From Spirosoma fluviale (GTDB taxonomy: Bacteria; Bacteroidota; Bacteroidia; Cytophagales; Spirosomataceae): DNA of 64,000 nt. Where the stretch lies: NCBI GenBank assembly GCA_945906795.1, contig CAMDRO010000001.1, forward strand, positions 82,591 to 146,590, written 5' to 3'. A program made the translations under genes and the position numbers. The notes under the pieces were generated by a model. That model saw nothing but the letters and a program-made list of their open reading frames with translations, had not been told where the DNA came from and ran no database searches. This document shows positions 10,908 through 20,326 of the stretch, in pieces. The first letter of the stretch is position 1, and each line of letters begins with the position of its first letter.

Positions 10908-12254
10908 ATGGCATTACCAACCTATGAAAATGAAAATTTAGAGGTATCTCAATCTACTAAAATAAACTACCTAATTCCATTTAGTTTAGTGACTAGCTTA
11001 TTCTTTCTTTGGGGATTGGCCAATAGTTTAAATGGAACATTAGTTAAACAATTTCAAACAGCTCTTGACTTGCAACGTTGGCAAGCCAATATTGTCGAAA
11101 CTGCTTTCTATTTAGGATATTTTATCATGGCACTTCCTGCAGGATATGTAATGAAAAAGTTAGGTTATAAAATGGGGATATTAATAGGATTAATATTATA
11201 TGCAGCCGGTGCGTTTTTATTTTATCCTGCAGCAGAAGTTAGATTGTATTCCTTCTTTTTAGCGGCATTATTTTTAATTGCAAGTGGAATAGCGTTTTTA
11301 GAAACTGCGGCTAATTTATATGTTACGGTATTGGGTGACCCTAAATCAGGGGATTTTAGGTTAAATTTTGCTCAATCGTTTAATGGGATTAGTATCATTT
11401 TAGGACCTGTCATAGGCGGTTTTTTTATATTTTCTGACAAAGAATATAGCCGAGAATTATTAAATAGTCTTCCTGCAGCTGAGGCGGAAGCCATTCGCAT
11501 TTCTCAAGCTAATTCGGTTCAATTACCGTATTTAATTATCGGCATCATAGTTGCCATAGTGGCTGTATTATTTGCCATAACTAAAATGCCTGAAGTAACA
11601 GAAACGACCAATAAGGTTGTTACTCAGACTAAAATAACTATAGCAAGTTTGTTAAAAAACAGGCATTTAACATTAGGGATTATAGCTCAATTTTGTAATG
11701 TAGGGGCTCAAGTATCATTATGGGGTAATTTCGTTGATTTGAAAATTGATTTAGCTAGTGATACAAATTTATGGATTGTTCAAAAAATATATCAAACTAC
11801 TAGTGAAATGTCGCCAACTCAAATAGCAAGTTTTCATGCCTCTTTTGCATTTGTACTCTTTATGTTTGGTAGATTCATTGGTACCTATTTCATGAGTAAA
11901 AATGATTCAAATAAAATTTTGGGAATCTATTCCATCGGGGCTGTGATATCGATTCTTATATCCATTTTTGGAGGAGGAGTGTATGCGCTAGTCGCATTAA
12001 TGATGGTATATTTCTTTCAATCGATAATGTTTCCAACTATATTTGCTTTAGCATGTAAAGACTTAGGTGAAGGTTCTAAATTAGCTTCGTCTTTAATTAT
12101 TATGTCAATAGTAGGAGGGGCTATTGTTCCGCCAATTACTGCAGCATTATTTAAGGTAAGTACTTCTGTAGCTCTTATAATCCCTTTAATGTGTTTTATT
12201 TACATCGTATTTTATTCGTACAGTGGGTATAAATTGCCAGTTAAAAAAATATAA
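10908..12254 (+). CDS. fucP: L-fucose:H+ symporter-type MFS transporter
   Basis: 12-TM MFS; SLFFLWGLANSLNGTLVKQFQTALDL and GPVIGGFFIF typical of FucP. Confidence 0.9.
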   Translation: MALPTYENENLEVSQSTKINYLIPFSLVTSLFFLWGLANSLNGTLVKQFQTALDLQRWQANIVETAFYLGYFIMALPAGYVMKKLGYKMGILIGLILYAAGAFLFYPAAEVRLYSFFLAALFLIASGIAFLETAANLYVTVLGDPKSGDFRLNFAQSFNGISIILGPVIGGFFIFSDKEYSRELLNSLPAAEAEAIRISQANSVQLPYLIIGIIVAIVAVLFAITKMPEVTETTNKVVTQTKITIASLLKNRHLTLGIIAQFCNVGAQVSLWGNFVDLKIDLASDTNLWIVQKIYQTTSEMSPTQIASFHASFAFVLFMFGRFIGTYFMSKNDSNKILGIYSIGAVISILISIFGGGVYALVALMMVYFFQSIMFPTIFALACKDLGEGSKLASSLIIMSIVGGAIVPPITAALFKVSTSVALIIPLMCFIYIVFYSYSGYKLPVKKI

Positions 12255-12583
12255 TGAAAAAATATATTTTATTTTTAGATTTAATTAATGAAGAAAAATT
12301 GATTTTAGAATATATAAATTACCATAAAGAGATTCCCTTGGCCATTAAAAAGAGTATTTTTGATTCTGGAATTATTTCTATGGAAATATATAGGTTTTGT
12401 GACCGATTAGCTATGGAAATTATAGCTAATGAAGATTTCAGTTTTGAACATAAAAATTACTTAGATACGAATAATTCTCATGTGATTGCTTGGGAAAAAC
12501 TCATGTCTACTTATCAAAAAAACATTCCAGGTGCTCCTGAAAATGTTAAGTGGGTTTTGGCCGAAAATATTTTTAAATTATAA
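12254..12583 (+). CDS. L-rhamnose/L-fucose mutarotase-like (RhaM-fold) protein
   Basis: About 109 aa; YINYHKEIPLAIKKSIFDSGIISMEIYRFCDRLAMEI resembles the RhaM family; operon context. Confidence 0.7.
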   Translation: MKKYILFLDLINEEKLILEYINYHKEIPLAIKKSIFDSGIISMEIYRFCDRLAMEIIANEDFSFEHKNYLDTNNSHVIAWEKLMSTYQKNIPGAPENVKWVLAENIFKL

Positions 12584-12586
12584 ATA

Positions 12587-14251
12587 ATGATTACGAAAAG
12601 AAAGGCTTTTCTGCAAATTAATGACGTTGACAATTTATTAGTAGCGTTACAAAATTTGAAAAAAGGCACTGAAATTATTCACAATGGTAACAGTATTATT
12701 TTGCAAGATGATATTGATGCTAAACATAAATTTACCACAGAGACAATTCCAATTAATGGAGAAGCTGTAATGTATGGAGTTTTAGTAGGTATAGCCAAAC
12801 AAGAAATTCCCCAAGGTGGCTTAGTTCATACATTTAATTTGCATCACGCATCACAAGAATTTAAAGGTAAAATCAAAGATTATCATTGGTCTCCACCTAA
12901 TGTCGATCCATGGAAAGAATTATCTTTTAATGGTTACCATAGATCCGATGGCCAAGTAGGCACTCAAAATTTTTGGCTTGTTATTCCTTTAGTATTTTGT
13001 GAGAACAGAAATATTGAATTATTGAAAAATGCTTTTATCAATGGTTTAGGTTTTCAAAAAAATGACCCATTTACAGAGCAAGTAGTTTTATTTAAAAACC
13101 AAATTCAAAATGGAGAAAAGTTAAAAAAGCCTGAATTTAATAAGTCTAAGAAAACGACATTGGTTCATAAAAGTGATTTGTTTAAGAATATAGATGGAAT
13201 AAAATTTTTGACTCATGAGAGTGGTTGTGGAGAAAACAAAGATGAATCAGATAATTTATGTTCATTATTGGCAGGTTATTGCTTGAACCCCAATGTAGGA
13301 GGGATAACCTTATTAAGTTTAGGTTGTCAAAATTCACAAATTAGCTTATTCCAACAAAAATTAAAGGAAAAAGATCCTGATTTTTCTAAGCCATTATATA
13401 TTTTTGAACAGCAACAAGATGAAGGAAGTGGCGTAGAACAAATGTTAAATGAAGTTATTCATAAGACTTTTGAAGGTTTAATCGAGATTAATAAATGTAA
13501 GAGAACTCCTGCTCCATTGTCCAAATTACGTGTTGGGGTCAAGTGTGGTGGCTCAGATGGATTTTCGGGTATTTCTGCTAATCCAGCGATTGGGCATACC
13601 GCCGATTTAATCGTGTCATTAGGTGGAACCGTCATGATTGCTGAGTTTCCTGAATTATGTGGAGTTGAACAGGAACTTCAAAATAGATCAATCAATAGCC
13701 AAGTAGCAGATGATTTTGGACTAATGATGCGGGAATATGCTAAAAGAGCAGCAGCTGTAGGAGCTGGATTTGATATGAATCCTTCACCTGGTAACATTAA
13801 AGATGGATTGATCACAGATGCCATAAAATCAGCAGGGGCGGCAAAAAAAGCAGGATCATCCCCTATAGTAGCCTCCCTAGGATATGGGCAATATGTTACG
13901 AAAAGTGGTTTAAATTTAGTTTGTACCCCTGGAAATGATGTATTAGCTACTACCGGTATGGCTGGGGCTGGAGCTACCATTCAATTGTTTACTACGGGTT
14001 TAGGAACGCCAACAGGAAATCCTATCTGCCCTATGGTTAAATTATCTACGAATACAAGGTTAGCTGAAAAGTTGCCTGAAATTATCGATATCGACTGTGG
14101 ACCAATCATTTCTGGTGATAAATCAGTGGAAGAAGTAGGAGAAGAGGTTTTAAATTACATCATCAAATTAGCTTCAGGTGAAATTAATACCAAAGCAATG
14201 GATTTAGGACAAGATGATTTTATGTTTTGGAGAAGAGGCGTTAAATTATAA
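12587..14251 (+). CDS. UxaA/altronate-dehydratase family sugar-acid dehydratase
   Basis: N-terminal SAF-like domain; FNGYHRSDGQVGTQNFWLV, THESGCGENKDES, KCGGSDGFSGISANPAIG, GNPICPMVKLSTN. Confidence 0.88.
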   Translation: MITKRKAFLQINDVDNLLVALQNLKKGTEIIHNGNSIILQDDIDAKHKFTTETIPINGEAVMYGVLVGIAKQEIPQGGLVHTFNLHHASQEFKGKIKDYHWSPPNVDPWKELSFNGYHRSDGQVGTQNFWLVIPLVFCENRNIELLKNAFINGLGFQKNDPFTEQVVLFKNQIQNGEKLKKPEFNKSKKTTLVHKSDLFKNIDGIKFLTHESGCGENKDESDNLCSLLAGYCLNPNVGGITLLSLGCQNSQISLFQQKLKEKDPDFSKPLYIFEQQQDEGSGVEQMLNEVIHKTFEGLIEINKCKRTPAPLSKLRVGVKCGGSDGFSGISANPAIGHTADLIVSLGGTVMIAEFPELCGVEQELQNRSINSQVADDFGLMMREYAKRAAAVGAGFDMNPSPGNIKDGLITDAIKSAGAAKKAGSSPIVASLGYGQYVTKSGLNLVCTPGNDVLATTGMAGAGATIQLFTTGLGTPTGNPICPMVKLSTNTRLAEKLPEIIDIDCGPIISGDKSVEEVGEEVLNYIIKLASGEINTKAMDLGQDDFMFWRRGVKL

Positions 14252-14259
14252 TATTATTT

Positions 14260-15027
14260 ATGATTTTTTCATTAAAAAACAAAGTTGCGATTATTACAGG
14301 GGGTAGTTCGGGTATCGGAAGAGCTATAGCTATACTTTTTGCTCAACAAGGAGCGGAGGTTCATATATTTGATTTTAAAAGTTCACTAAGTGATGAAACT
14401 ATTGCCGAAGTAAAAAAGTATCAACCTAATTCCAATTTTCATTCAGTAGATATTACAAACGAAGCATTAGTTTTACATGAAATAAGCTTATTTAATACCA
14501 TTAATATTTTAATCAATAATGCAGGGATAGCTCAAATTGGGAATGTAGAAAATACAAGTTCGGAAGACTTTCAGAAAATTTTTGATGTCAATGTAAAAGG
14601 AGCTTTTAACTGTATTAAAGCAGTTATCCCTATTATGGTCAACCATCAATCGGGTGTCATTTTAAATATGGCTTCGGTAGCTTCGTCCGTAGGTATTCCA
14701 GATCGATTTGGATATTCTATGACAAAGGGAGCCATAAAATCTATGACTCAGTCCATCGCCAAAGATTATATTTCAAAAGGGATTCGATGCAATTGTATTT
14801 CTCCAGCCAGGGTTCATACGCCATTTGTGGATGGATTTATTCAGAAAAATTACCCTAATAATCAAGCAGAAATGTACGAAAAACTTTCTGCTTCTCAACC
14901 TATAGGAAGGATGGCTAAACCTATAGAAATTGCTCATTTGGCTTTATATTTATGTTCTGATGAAGCATCTTTTGCTACAGGTTGCGACTACCCATTAGAT
15001 GGAGGTTTTTTATACTTAAACAATTAA
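14260..15027 (+). CDS. SDR family oxidoreductase, candidate 2-keto-3-deoxy-L-fuconate dehydrogenase
   Basis: GGSSGIGRAIA, NNAG, YSMTKGA catalytic motif; BDH2-like GIRCNCISPARVHTPF. Confidence 0.8.
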   Translation: MIFSLKNKVAIITGGSSGIGRAIAILFAQQGAEVHIFDFKSSLSDETIAEVKKYQPNSNFHSVDITNEALVLHEISLFNTINILINNAGIAQIGNVENTSSEDFQKIFDVNVKGAFNCIKAVIPIMVNHQSGVILNMASVASSVGIPDRFGYSMTKGAIKSMTQSIAKDYISKGIRCNCISPARVHTPFVDGFIQKNYPNNQAEMYEKLSASQPIGRMAKPIEIAHLALYLCSDEASFATGCDYPLDGGFLYLNN

Positions 15028-15032
15028 ATACC

Positions 15033-15707
15033 ATGAAATTAAAACTAATTTTCACCTTGTTATTAACATCAACTCTATTTTCGTTCAAAGCTGATAATCC
15101 AATTAAAATTTTATTTTTTGGCGATTCCATTACACAAGCGGGTATCGGAAAAACAGGCTATATAACTAAAATGGCAGAAATGCTTTCTTCCAAAGGTTTA
15201 TCAGGAAAATATGAATTAATTGGGGCAGGTATAGGCGGCAACAAGATATATGATTTGTACCTACGACATGAAGAAGATGTGATTGCCAAGAAACCTAATG
15301 TTGTTGTGATTTACATTGGAATTAATGACGCATGGCATAAAACTTCCTCTAGAACAGGAACAGATTATGACAAGTTTGAAAAGTTTTATCATGCTTTAAT
15401 TCAGAGGATACAAAAATCTGGCAGTCAAGTAGTTATCTGTACGCCTACATTAATTGGTGAGAAGTATGACTCAACCAATGAGAATGATGGGGATTTGAAT
15501 TATTTTTCAACGGTTATACGAAAAATAGCTTTAGATGAAAAATGCAAATTGATTGATTTACGTAAGGCTTTTATCGAGTATGAAACTAAATTTAATACTG
15601 AAAATAAAGCGTTAGGTATTTTAACTTCAGATCGAGTTCACTTAAATGAAGCAGGAAATATTTTCTTAGCGGAAGTTATGTGGGATGTATTAAAAGACAT
15701 AAAATAA
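15033..15707 (+). CDS. SGNH/GDSL hydrolase (secreted)
   Basis: FFGDSITQAG block I, IGINDAWH block III, DRVHLNEAG block V; ATG at 15033 gives a signal peptide, so this is preferred over the ORF-track start. Confidence 0.85.
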   Translation: MKLKLIFTLLLTSTLFSFKADNPIKILFFGDSITQAGIGKTGYITKMAEMLSSKGLSGKYELIGAGIGGNKIYDLYLRHEEDVIAKKPNVVVIYIGINDAWHKTSSRTGTDYDKFEKFYHALIQRIQKSGSQVVICTPTLIGEKYDSTNENDGDLNYFSTVIRKIALDEKCKLIDLRKAFIEYETKFNTENKALGILTSDRVHLNEAGNIFLAEVMWDVLKDIK

Positions 15708-15712
15708 AAAAG

Positions 15713-16558
15713 ATGAAATTAGTAAGAATTGGAAAGCTTAATGAAGAAAAACCAGCTGTATTTGTCGATAACAAATACTTTGATGTTTCAGATTATATCC
15801 ATGATTTCAATGAATCGTTTTTTGAAAACGATGGCATTAAAAAATTAGAAAATATCGTTTTAACTAAGACATTAAACGAAATACAACATCCAGAAAGGAT
15901 TGGTTCTTGTGTAGCTCGCCCATCAAAAATTATATGTGTAGGTTTAAACTATATAGATCATGCAAAGGAAACCGGAGCTGAAATACCGAAAGAACCCATA
16001 TTGTTTTTTAAAAGTACCACTGCATTAAATGGCCCATTTGATGATGTAGTCATACCTAAGAATTCTTCGAAAACAGATTGGGAGGTTGAGTTAGCCATTG
16101 TAATTGGTAAAAAAGCTCAATATGTATCTGAAGAACAAGCTTATGATTATATCGCAGGATATTGTTTGCATAATGATTATTCCGAAAGAGAGTTTCAATT
16201 AGAAAGGGGAGGAAATTGGTCAAAAGGAAAAGGTTGTGATACATTTGCTCCCTTAGGGCCATTCTTGGTTACTAAAGATGAAATTAAGGATGTTCATGAT
16301 TTAAATATGTGGTTAGATGTCAATGGCAAGAGATTTCAAGTGAGCAATACGAATCAGTTAATATTTAATGTACCCCAAGTGGTATCTTATATTTCTCAAT
16401 TTATGACATTGTTGCCAGGGGATGTAATTAGCACAGGTACTCCGCATGGTGTTGGACTTGGTTTAAAGCCACCTGTGTTTTTACAATCAGGAGATTGTGT
16501 AACTTTAGGTATGGATGGCTTGGGAGAGCAGAAGCAAATATTAGTCGCTTATTCTTGA
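15713..16558 (+). CDS. Fumarylacetoacetate hydrolase family protein, candidate 2,4-diketo-3-deoxy-L-fuconate hydrolase
   Basis: KIICVGLNYIDHAKETG, DWEVELAIVIGK, GDVISTGTPHGVG motifs; start at 15713 preferred. Confidence 0.85.
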   Translation: MKLVRIGKLNEEKPAVFVDNKYFDVSDYIHDFNESFFENDGIKKLENIVLTKTLNEIQHPERIGSCVARPSKIICVGLNYIDHAKETGAEIPKEPILFFKSTTALNGPFDDVVIPKNSSKTDWEVELAIVIGKKAQYVSEEQAYDYIAGYCLHNDYSEREFQLERGGNWSKGKGCDTFAPLGPFLVTKDEIKDVHDLNMWLDVNGKRFQVSNTNQLIFNVPQVVSYISQFMTLLPGDVISTGTPHGVGLGLKPPVFLQSGDCVTLGMDGLGEQKQILVAYS

Positions 16559-17388
16559 TGATTGATTCACATCAACATTTTTGGACTTATCAGGTAAATC
16601 GAGATGCTTGGATTACGGAAGATATGGCAAGAATTCGTAAAAATTTTTATCCCAACGATTCACATGAATTATTTGTCAATAATGATATAGATTGTTGCAT
16701 TGCCGTGCAGGCAGATTCATCTGAAGATGAAACATTGTTCTTGATTTCATTAGCTGAACAATCTAAATTCATTAAAGGTATTGTTGGTTGGGTCGATTTG
16801 CAAGCTAAAAATATAGAAAGTCGCCTAACTTACTTTTCTCAATTTGAACTAATTGTTGGGTTTAGGCATGTAGTTCAGTCAGAAACGGATCCTGATTTTT
16901 TAGTTAGACCTGATTTTTTAAGAGGAGTGCAATTACTTGAATCGTTTGATTTTACTTATGATTTGTTAATTTATCCGAATCAATTAAATGCTGGAATTGA
17001 ATTTTGTAAGAAAAATTCGAATCAAAAGATTGTATTAGATCATTTGGCTAAGCCACCTATTAAAACTGGGGATATTTCAGAATGGAAAAAGTATATTAAA
17101 AAGTTCAAAGAATTAGAAAACGTATCTGCTAAAATTTCCGGATTAATTACAGAGGCCGAATGGTTTAATTGGAATGAAAAAGACATTTTTGATATCATTG
17201 AAATATCTTTAGACGTATTTGGCAGAGATCGATTGATGTTCGGTACTGATTATCCTGTTGTACTGGTAGCAGAAGAATTGTCGAGTTGGATTAGTACATT
17301 TAAGAAATCTATAGCTAAATTATCTTCTGATGAAATAAAAAAAATCACTATTGATAATTGTGTTCAATTTTATAAAATAGAATTATAA
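16558..17388 (+). CDS. Amidohydrolase (COG3618), candidate L-fucono-1,5-lactonase
   Basis: MIDSHQHFW N-terminus, FRHVVQ, LDHLAKPPI, MFGTDYPV motifs; start at 16558 overlaps the preceding stop. Confidence 0.85.
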   Translation: MIDSHQHFWTYQVNRDAWITEDMARIRKNFYPNDSHELFVNNDIDCCIAVQADSSEDETLFLISLAEQSKFIKGIVGWVDLQAKNIESRLTYFSQFELIVGFRHVVQSETDPDFLVRPDFLRGVQLLESFDFTYDLLIYPNQLNAGIEFCKKNSNQKIVLDHLAKPPIKTGDISEWKKYIKKFKELENVSAKISGLITEAEWFNWNEKDIFDIIEISLDVFGRDRLMFGTDYPVVLVAEELSSWISTFKKSIAKLSSDEIKKITIDNCVQFYKIEL

Positions 17389-18170
17389 TGAACTTAGGAT
17401 TAAAAGAGAAAGTAATCATAGTCACAGGAGGAGCAAAAGGTATTGGTGAAGGAATAAGTGAAAGTTTAGCACTTGAAAGCGCCATGGTAGCAATTGTAGG
17501 TCGAAACGAAATTGACAATTTAAAATGTATTGAAAAAATTCAAGCCACAGGAGGACTGGCTTTTTCATTTATCGCCGAATTAAGTGATCCTAATGAATGT
17601 AAAAGAGTTATCGAGGATATTTACACTAAATTTGGAAGAATCGATGGATTAGTCAATAATGCTGGAATAAATGATGGCGTGGGCTTAGCTAACGGCACCT
17701 ATGAAAAATTTCTTCAATCATTACATTCGAATTTAATTCACTATTATTTATTGGCGCAGGCTTGCTTACCGTATTTAATTAAGACAAAAGGTTCCATTGT
17801 TAACATAGGTTCGAAAGTAGCAGAAACTGGCCAGGGCGGCACATCCGCTTATGCAGCTTCTAATGGCGGTAGAAATGCGTTAACTCGCGAATGGGCCGTT
17901 GAGTTATTGCCGCATGGTATACGAGTTAATGCAGTCATTGTAGCAGAGTGTTATACACCCATGTATGATAAATGGGTAAAAACATTACCTAATCCTGCAA
18001 AAACTCTTATTGAAATAGAAAATCGGATTCCATTAGGAAAGCGTATGACAACAAAAGAGGAGTTGGGTGCGATGGTCACTTTTTTATTATCGAGTAAATC
18101 TAGTCACACTACGGGCCAATTAATTCATGTAGATGGTGGTTATGTACATTTAGACCGTTCTTTAATTTGA
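17388..18170 (+). CDS. SDR family oxidoreductase, candidate L-fucose dehydrogenase
   Basis: TGGAKGIGEGIS, NNAGI, YAASNGG; AECYTPMYDKWVKTLPNP segment recalled from the HSD17B14/fucose-dehydrogenase-like group. Confidence 0.8.
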   Translation: MNLGLKEKVIIVTGGAKGIGEGISESLALESAMVAIVGRNEIDNLKCIEKIQATGGLAFSFIAELSDPNECKRVIEDIYTKFGRIDGLVNNAGINDGVGLANGTYEKFLQSLHSNLIHYYLLAQACLPYLIKTKGSIVNIGSKVAETGQGGTSAYAASNGGRNALTREWAVELLPHGIRVNAVIVAECYTPMYDKWVKTLPNPAKTLIEIENRIPLGKRMTTKEELGAMVTFLLSSKSSHTTGQLIHVDGGYVHLDRSLI

Positions 18171-18174
18171 TCTT

Positions 18175-19257
18175 ATGGATTATAGTCATATTGAAAGCCC
18201 GGGGTTAATTGTATTTCCTGAAATAGTGAAATCAAACATTAACCTGGCTATTGACATGGTTGAAGGAAATGTAGATCGATTAAGGCCCCATATAAAGACT
18301 CATAAAACCCAAGAGGTCAATGAATTATTCATGGACGCCGGGATATTTAAATTTAAATGCGCTACGATTGCTGAAGCAGAATTGTTAGCTATATCGAATG
18401 TAAAAGATATATTATTATCTATTCAACCTACCGGAACTAGCCTTACAAGATTTTTAGAATTATTACTTAATTATCAGAATAGCCAATTTTCATGTCTTAT
18501 TGATGATTATAATGCTGCTGATAAAATTAATGATTTAGCCATAAAACATCATGTGAACATTCCTATTTTTATTGATGTGAATGTTGGCATGAATAGGACG
18601 GGCATTATTCCTAAAGAAGCATTTACATTGATCGAGAAAATTTCTAAAAATTTAAACCATCTTAAAATAAAAGGATTACATGCCTATGATGGACATATTC
18701 GCGATGTTAATATACAAAAGCGTATTGAACATGTTCAACATGATTTTATTGATTTTTATGCATTAATTGATAAAATAGATACAGACACGTATGAATTAGT
18801 AGTCGGTGGAACGCCTAGCTTTTTAGTTCATCGTACAAACAATCGCTTTGTTTGCAGTCCTGGAACCTTTGTATTTTTTGATATTGGTTATAGTAATTTG
18901 TTTCCTGAAAATACTTTTAAAATGGCTGTTCAACTAATTTCAAGAGTCATTTCTAAACCCACAAATTCGACTATTTGCATTGATTTAGGCCATAAATCGG
19001 TTGCAGCAGAAAATTCAATAGATAATCGAGTTCGGTTTATTGATTTTCCACATTGGACGCTTAAAAGTCAAAGTGAAGAACATGGAATTATAGAAGTTCA
19101 AGATCATTCGAACATTGAAATTGGTCAAATTATTCGCATGTATCCATATCATATTTGTCCTACAGTGGCGCTTCACCAATATTTGCAGGTCATTGAAGGT
19201 GACAAATTAAAAGGGGAGTGGATTGTAAAAGCCCGTAATCGTAAAATAAACATATAA
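18175..19257 (+). CDS. D-threonine aldolase-like (alanine racemase N-terminal fold) PLP enzyme
   Basis: LRPHIKTHKTQEV PLP-lysine motif; VNVGMNRTGI; C-terminal HICPTVALHQ metal-site motif. Confidence 0.85.
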   Translation: MDYSHIESPGLIVFPEIVKSNINLAIDMVEGNVDRLRPHIKTHKTQEVNELFMDAGIFKFKCATIAEAELLAISNVKDILLSIQPTGTSLTRFLELLLNYQNSQFSCLIDDYNAADKINDLAIKHHVNIPIFIDVNVGMNRTGIIPKEAFTLIEKISKNLNHLKIKGLHAYDGHIRDVNIQKRIEHVQHDFIDFYALIDKIDTDTYELVVGGTPSFLVHRTNNRFVCSPGTFVFFDIGYSNLFPENTFKMAVQLISRVISKPTNSTICIDLGHKSVAAENSIDNRVRFIDFPHWTLKSQSEEHGIIEVQDHSNIEIGQIIRMYPYHICPTVALHQYLQVIEGDKLKGEWIVKARNRKINI

Positions 19258-19258
19258 T

Positions 19259-20326
19259 ATGCTACTCTTTGACGCTCATTTAGACTTAAGCATGAATGCG
19301 CTAGAATGGAATAGAGATTTGCGCTCCTCTATATCTGAAATAAATTCTAGAGAATATGGAATGACAGATAAATTTGACAGAGGCAATGCAACGGTGTCAT
19401 TAGAAGAGCTCCGAAAAGGTAATATAGGCATGGTGGTGGCCACTCAAATAGCGAGATACGTTTCAAAATCATCTGTTTTACCTGGTTGGAATTCTCCTGA
19501 ACAGGCTTGGGCACAAACGCAAGGTCAATTAGCTTATTATAAGGCATTAGAATCATTAGGAGAGCTATCTCCCATTAGAAATGCGGTCGAATTAGAAAAC
19601 CATATAAAATATTGGAATAGTAGCAAGGATATTAAAAAAAGCATTGGGTATATATTAAGTTTAGAAGGTGCTGATTCAATAGTTTCTGTAGAATATTTAG
19701 ATATAGCATACAGTTATGGATTAAGAGCTTTAGGACCAGCTCATTATGGCCCTGGCAGATATGCCCAAGGAACAAATGCCACAGGCGGTTTAGGACTAAA
19801 TGGTAAAGATTTATTAGTAAAAATGGAATCCTTAGGGATCATCTTAGATGCTACACATTTATGTGATGACAGTTTTTGGGAAGCCATGGAAATTTTTAAT
19901 GGATCCGTTTGGGCAAGTCATCAAAATAGCAGATCGCTCGTAAATCATAATCGTCAATTCACGGATGAACAATTTAAAGAAATTATTCGACGGGGAGCTG
20001 TGATTGGTTTACCTTTAGATACTTGGATGATGGTACCTAATTGGGTTAGAGGTGTATCGGATCCGATCACCATGAAAGTAGATTTAAATGTAATGATAGA
20101 TCATCTCGTACATATTTGTGACCTTGCAGGCAATACAAATCATGTTGGAATTGGTACCGATTTAGATGGTGGATTTGGTACTGAACAATCACCCATGGAT
20201 ATTAAAACCATAGCTGACTTACAAAAAATCCCTGATTTGTTATTGAAAAGAGGTTTTTCTAATGACGATATCACTAAAATTTGCCATCAAAATTGGATTG
20301 ATTTTTTAATGAATCATTGGAGTTAA
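19259..20326 (+). CDS. Membrane dipeptidase family (M19) peptidase
   Basis: DAHLDLSMNALEWNRDLR, ILSLEGAD, DATHLCDDSFWEAM, NHVGIGTDLDGGFG. Confidence 0.88.
   Translation: MLLFDAHLDLSMNALEWNRDLRSSISEINSREYGMTDKFDRGNATVSLEELRKGNIGMVVATQIARYVSKSSVLPGWNSPEQAWAQTQGQLAYYKALESLGELSPIRNAVELENHIKYWNSSKDIKKSIGYILSLEGADSIVSVEYLDIAYSYGLRALGPAHYGPGRYAQGTNATGGLGLNGKDLLVKMESLGIILDATHLCDDSFWEAMEIFNGSVWASHQNSRSLVNHNRQFTDEQFKEIIRRGAVIGLPLDTWMMVPNWVRGVSDPITMKVDLNVMIDHLVHICDLAGNTNHVGIGTDLDGGFGTEQSPMDIKTIADLQKIPDLLLKRGFSNDDITKICHQNWIDFLMNHWS

Noticed and set aside
13678-13980. 100-aa minus-strand ORF within the UxaA-like gene
   Set aside because: Fully contained in a conserved coding region; shadow ORF.
14982-15032. 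Upstream extension of the SGNH hydrolase overlapping the SDR
   Set aside because: The ATG at 15033 gives a clean signal peptide just after the SDR stop; the extension is out-of-frame translation of the SDR C-terminus.
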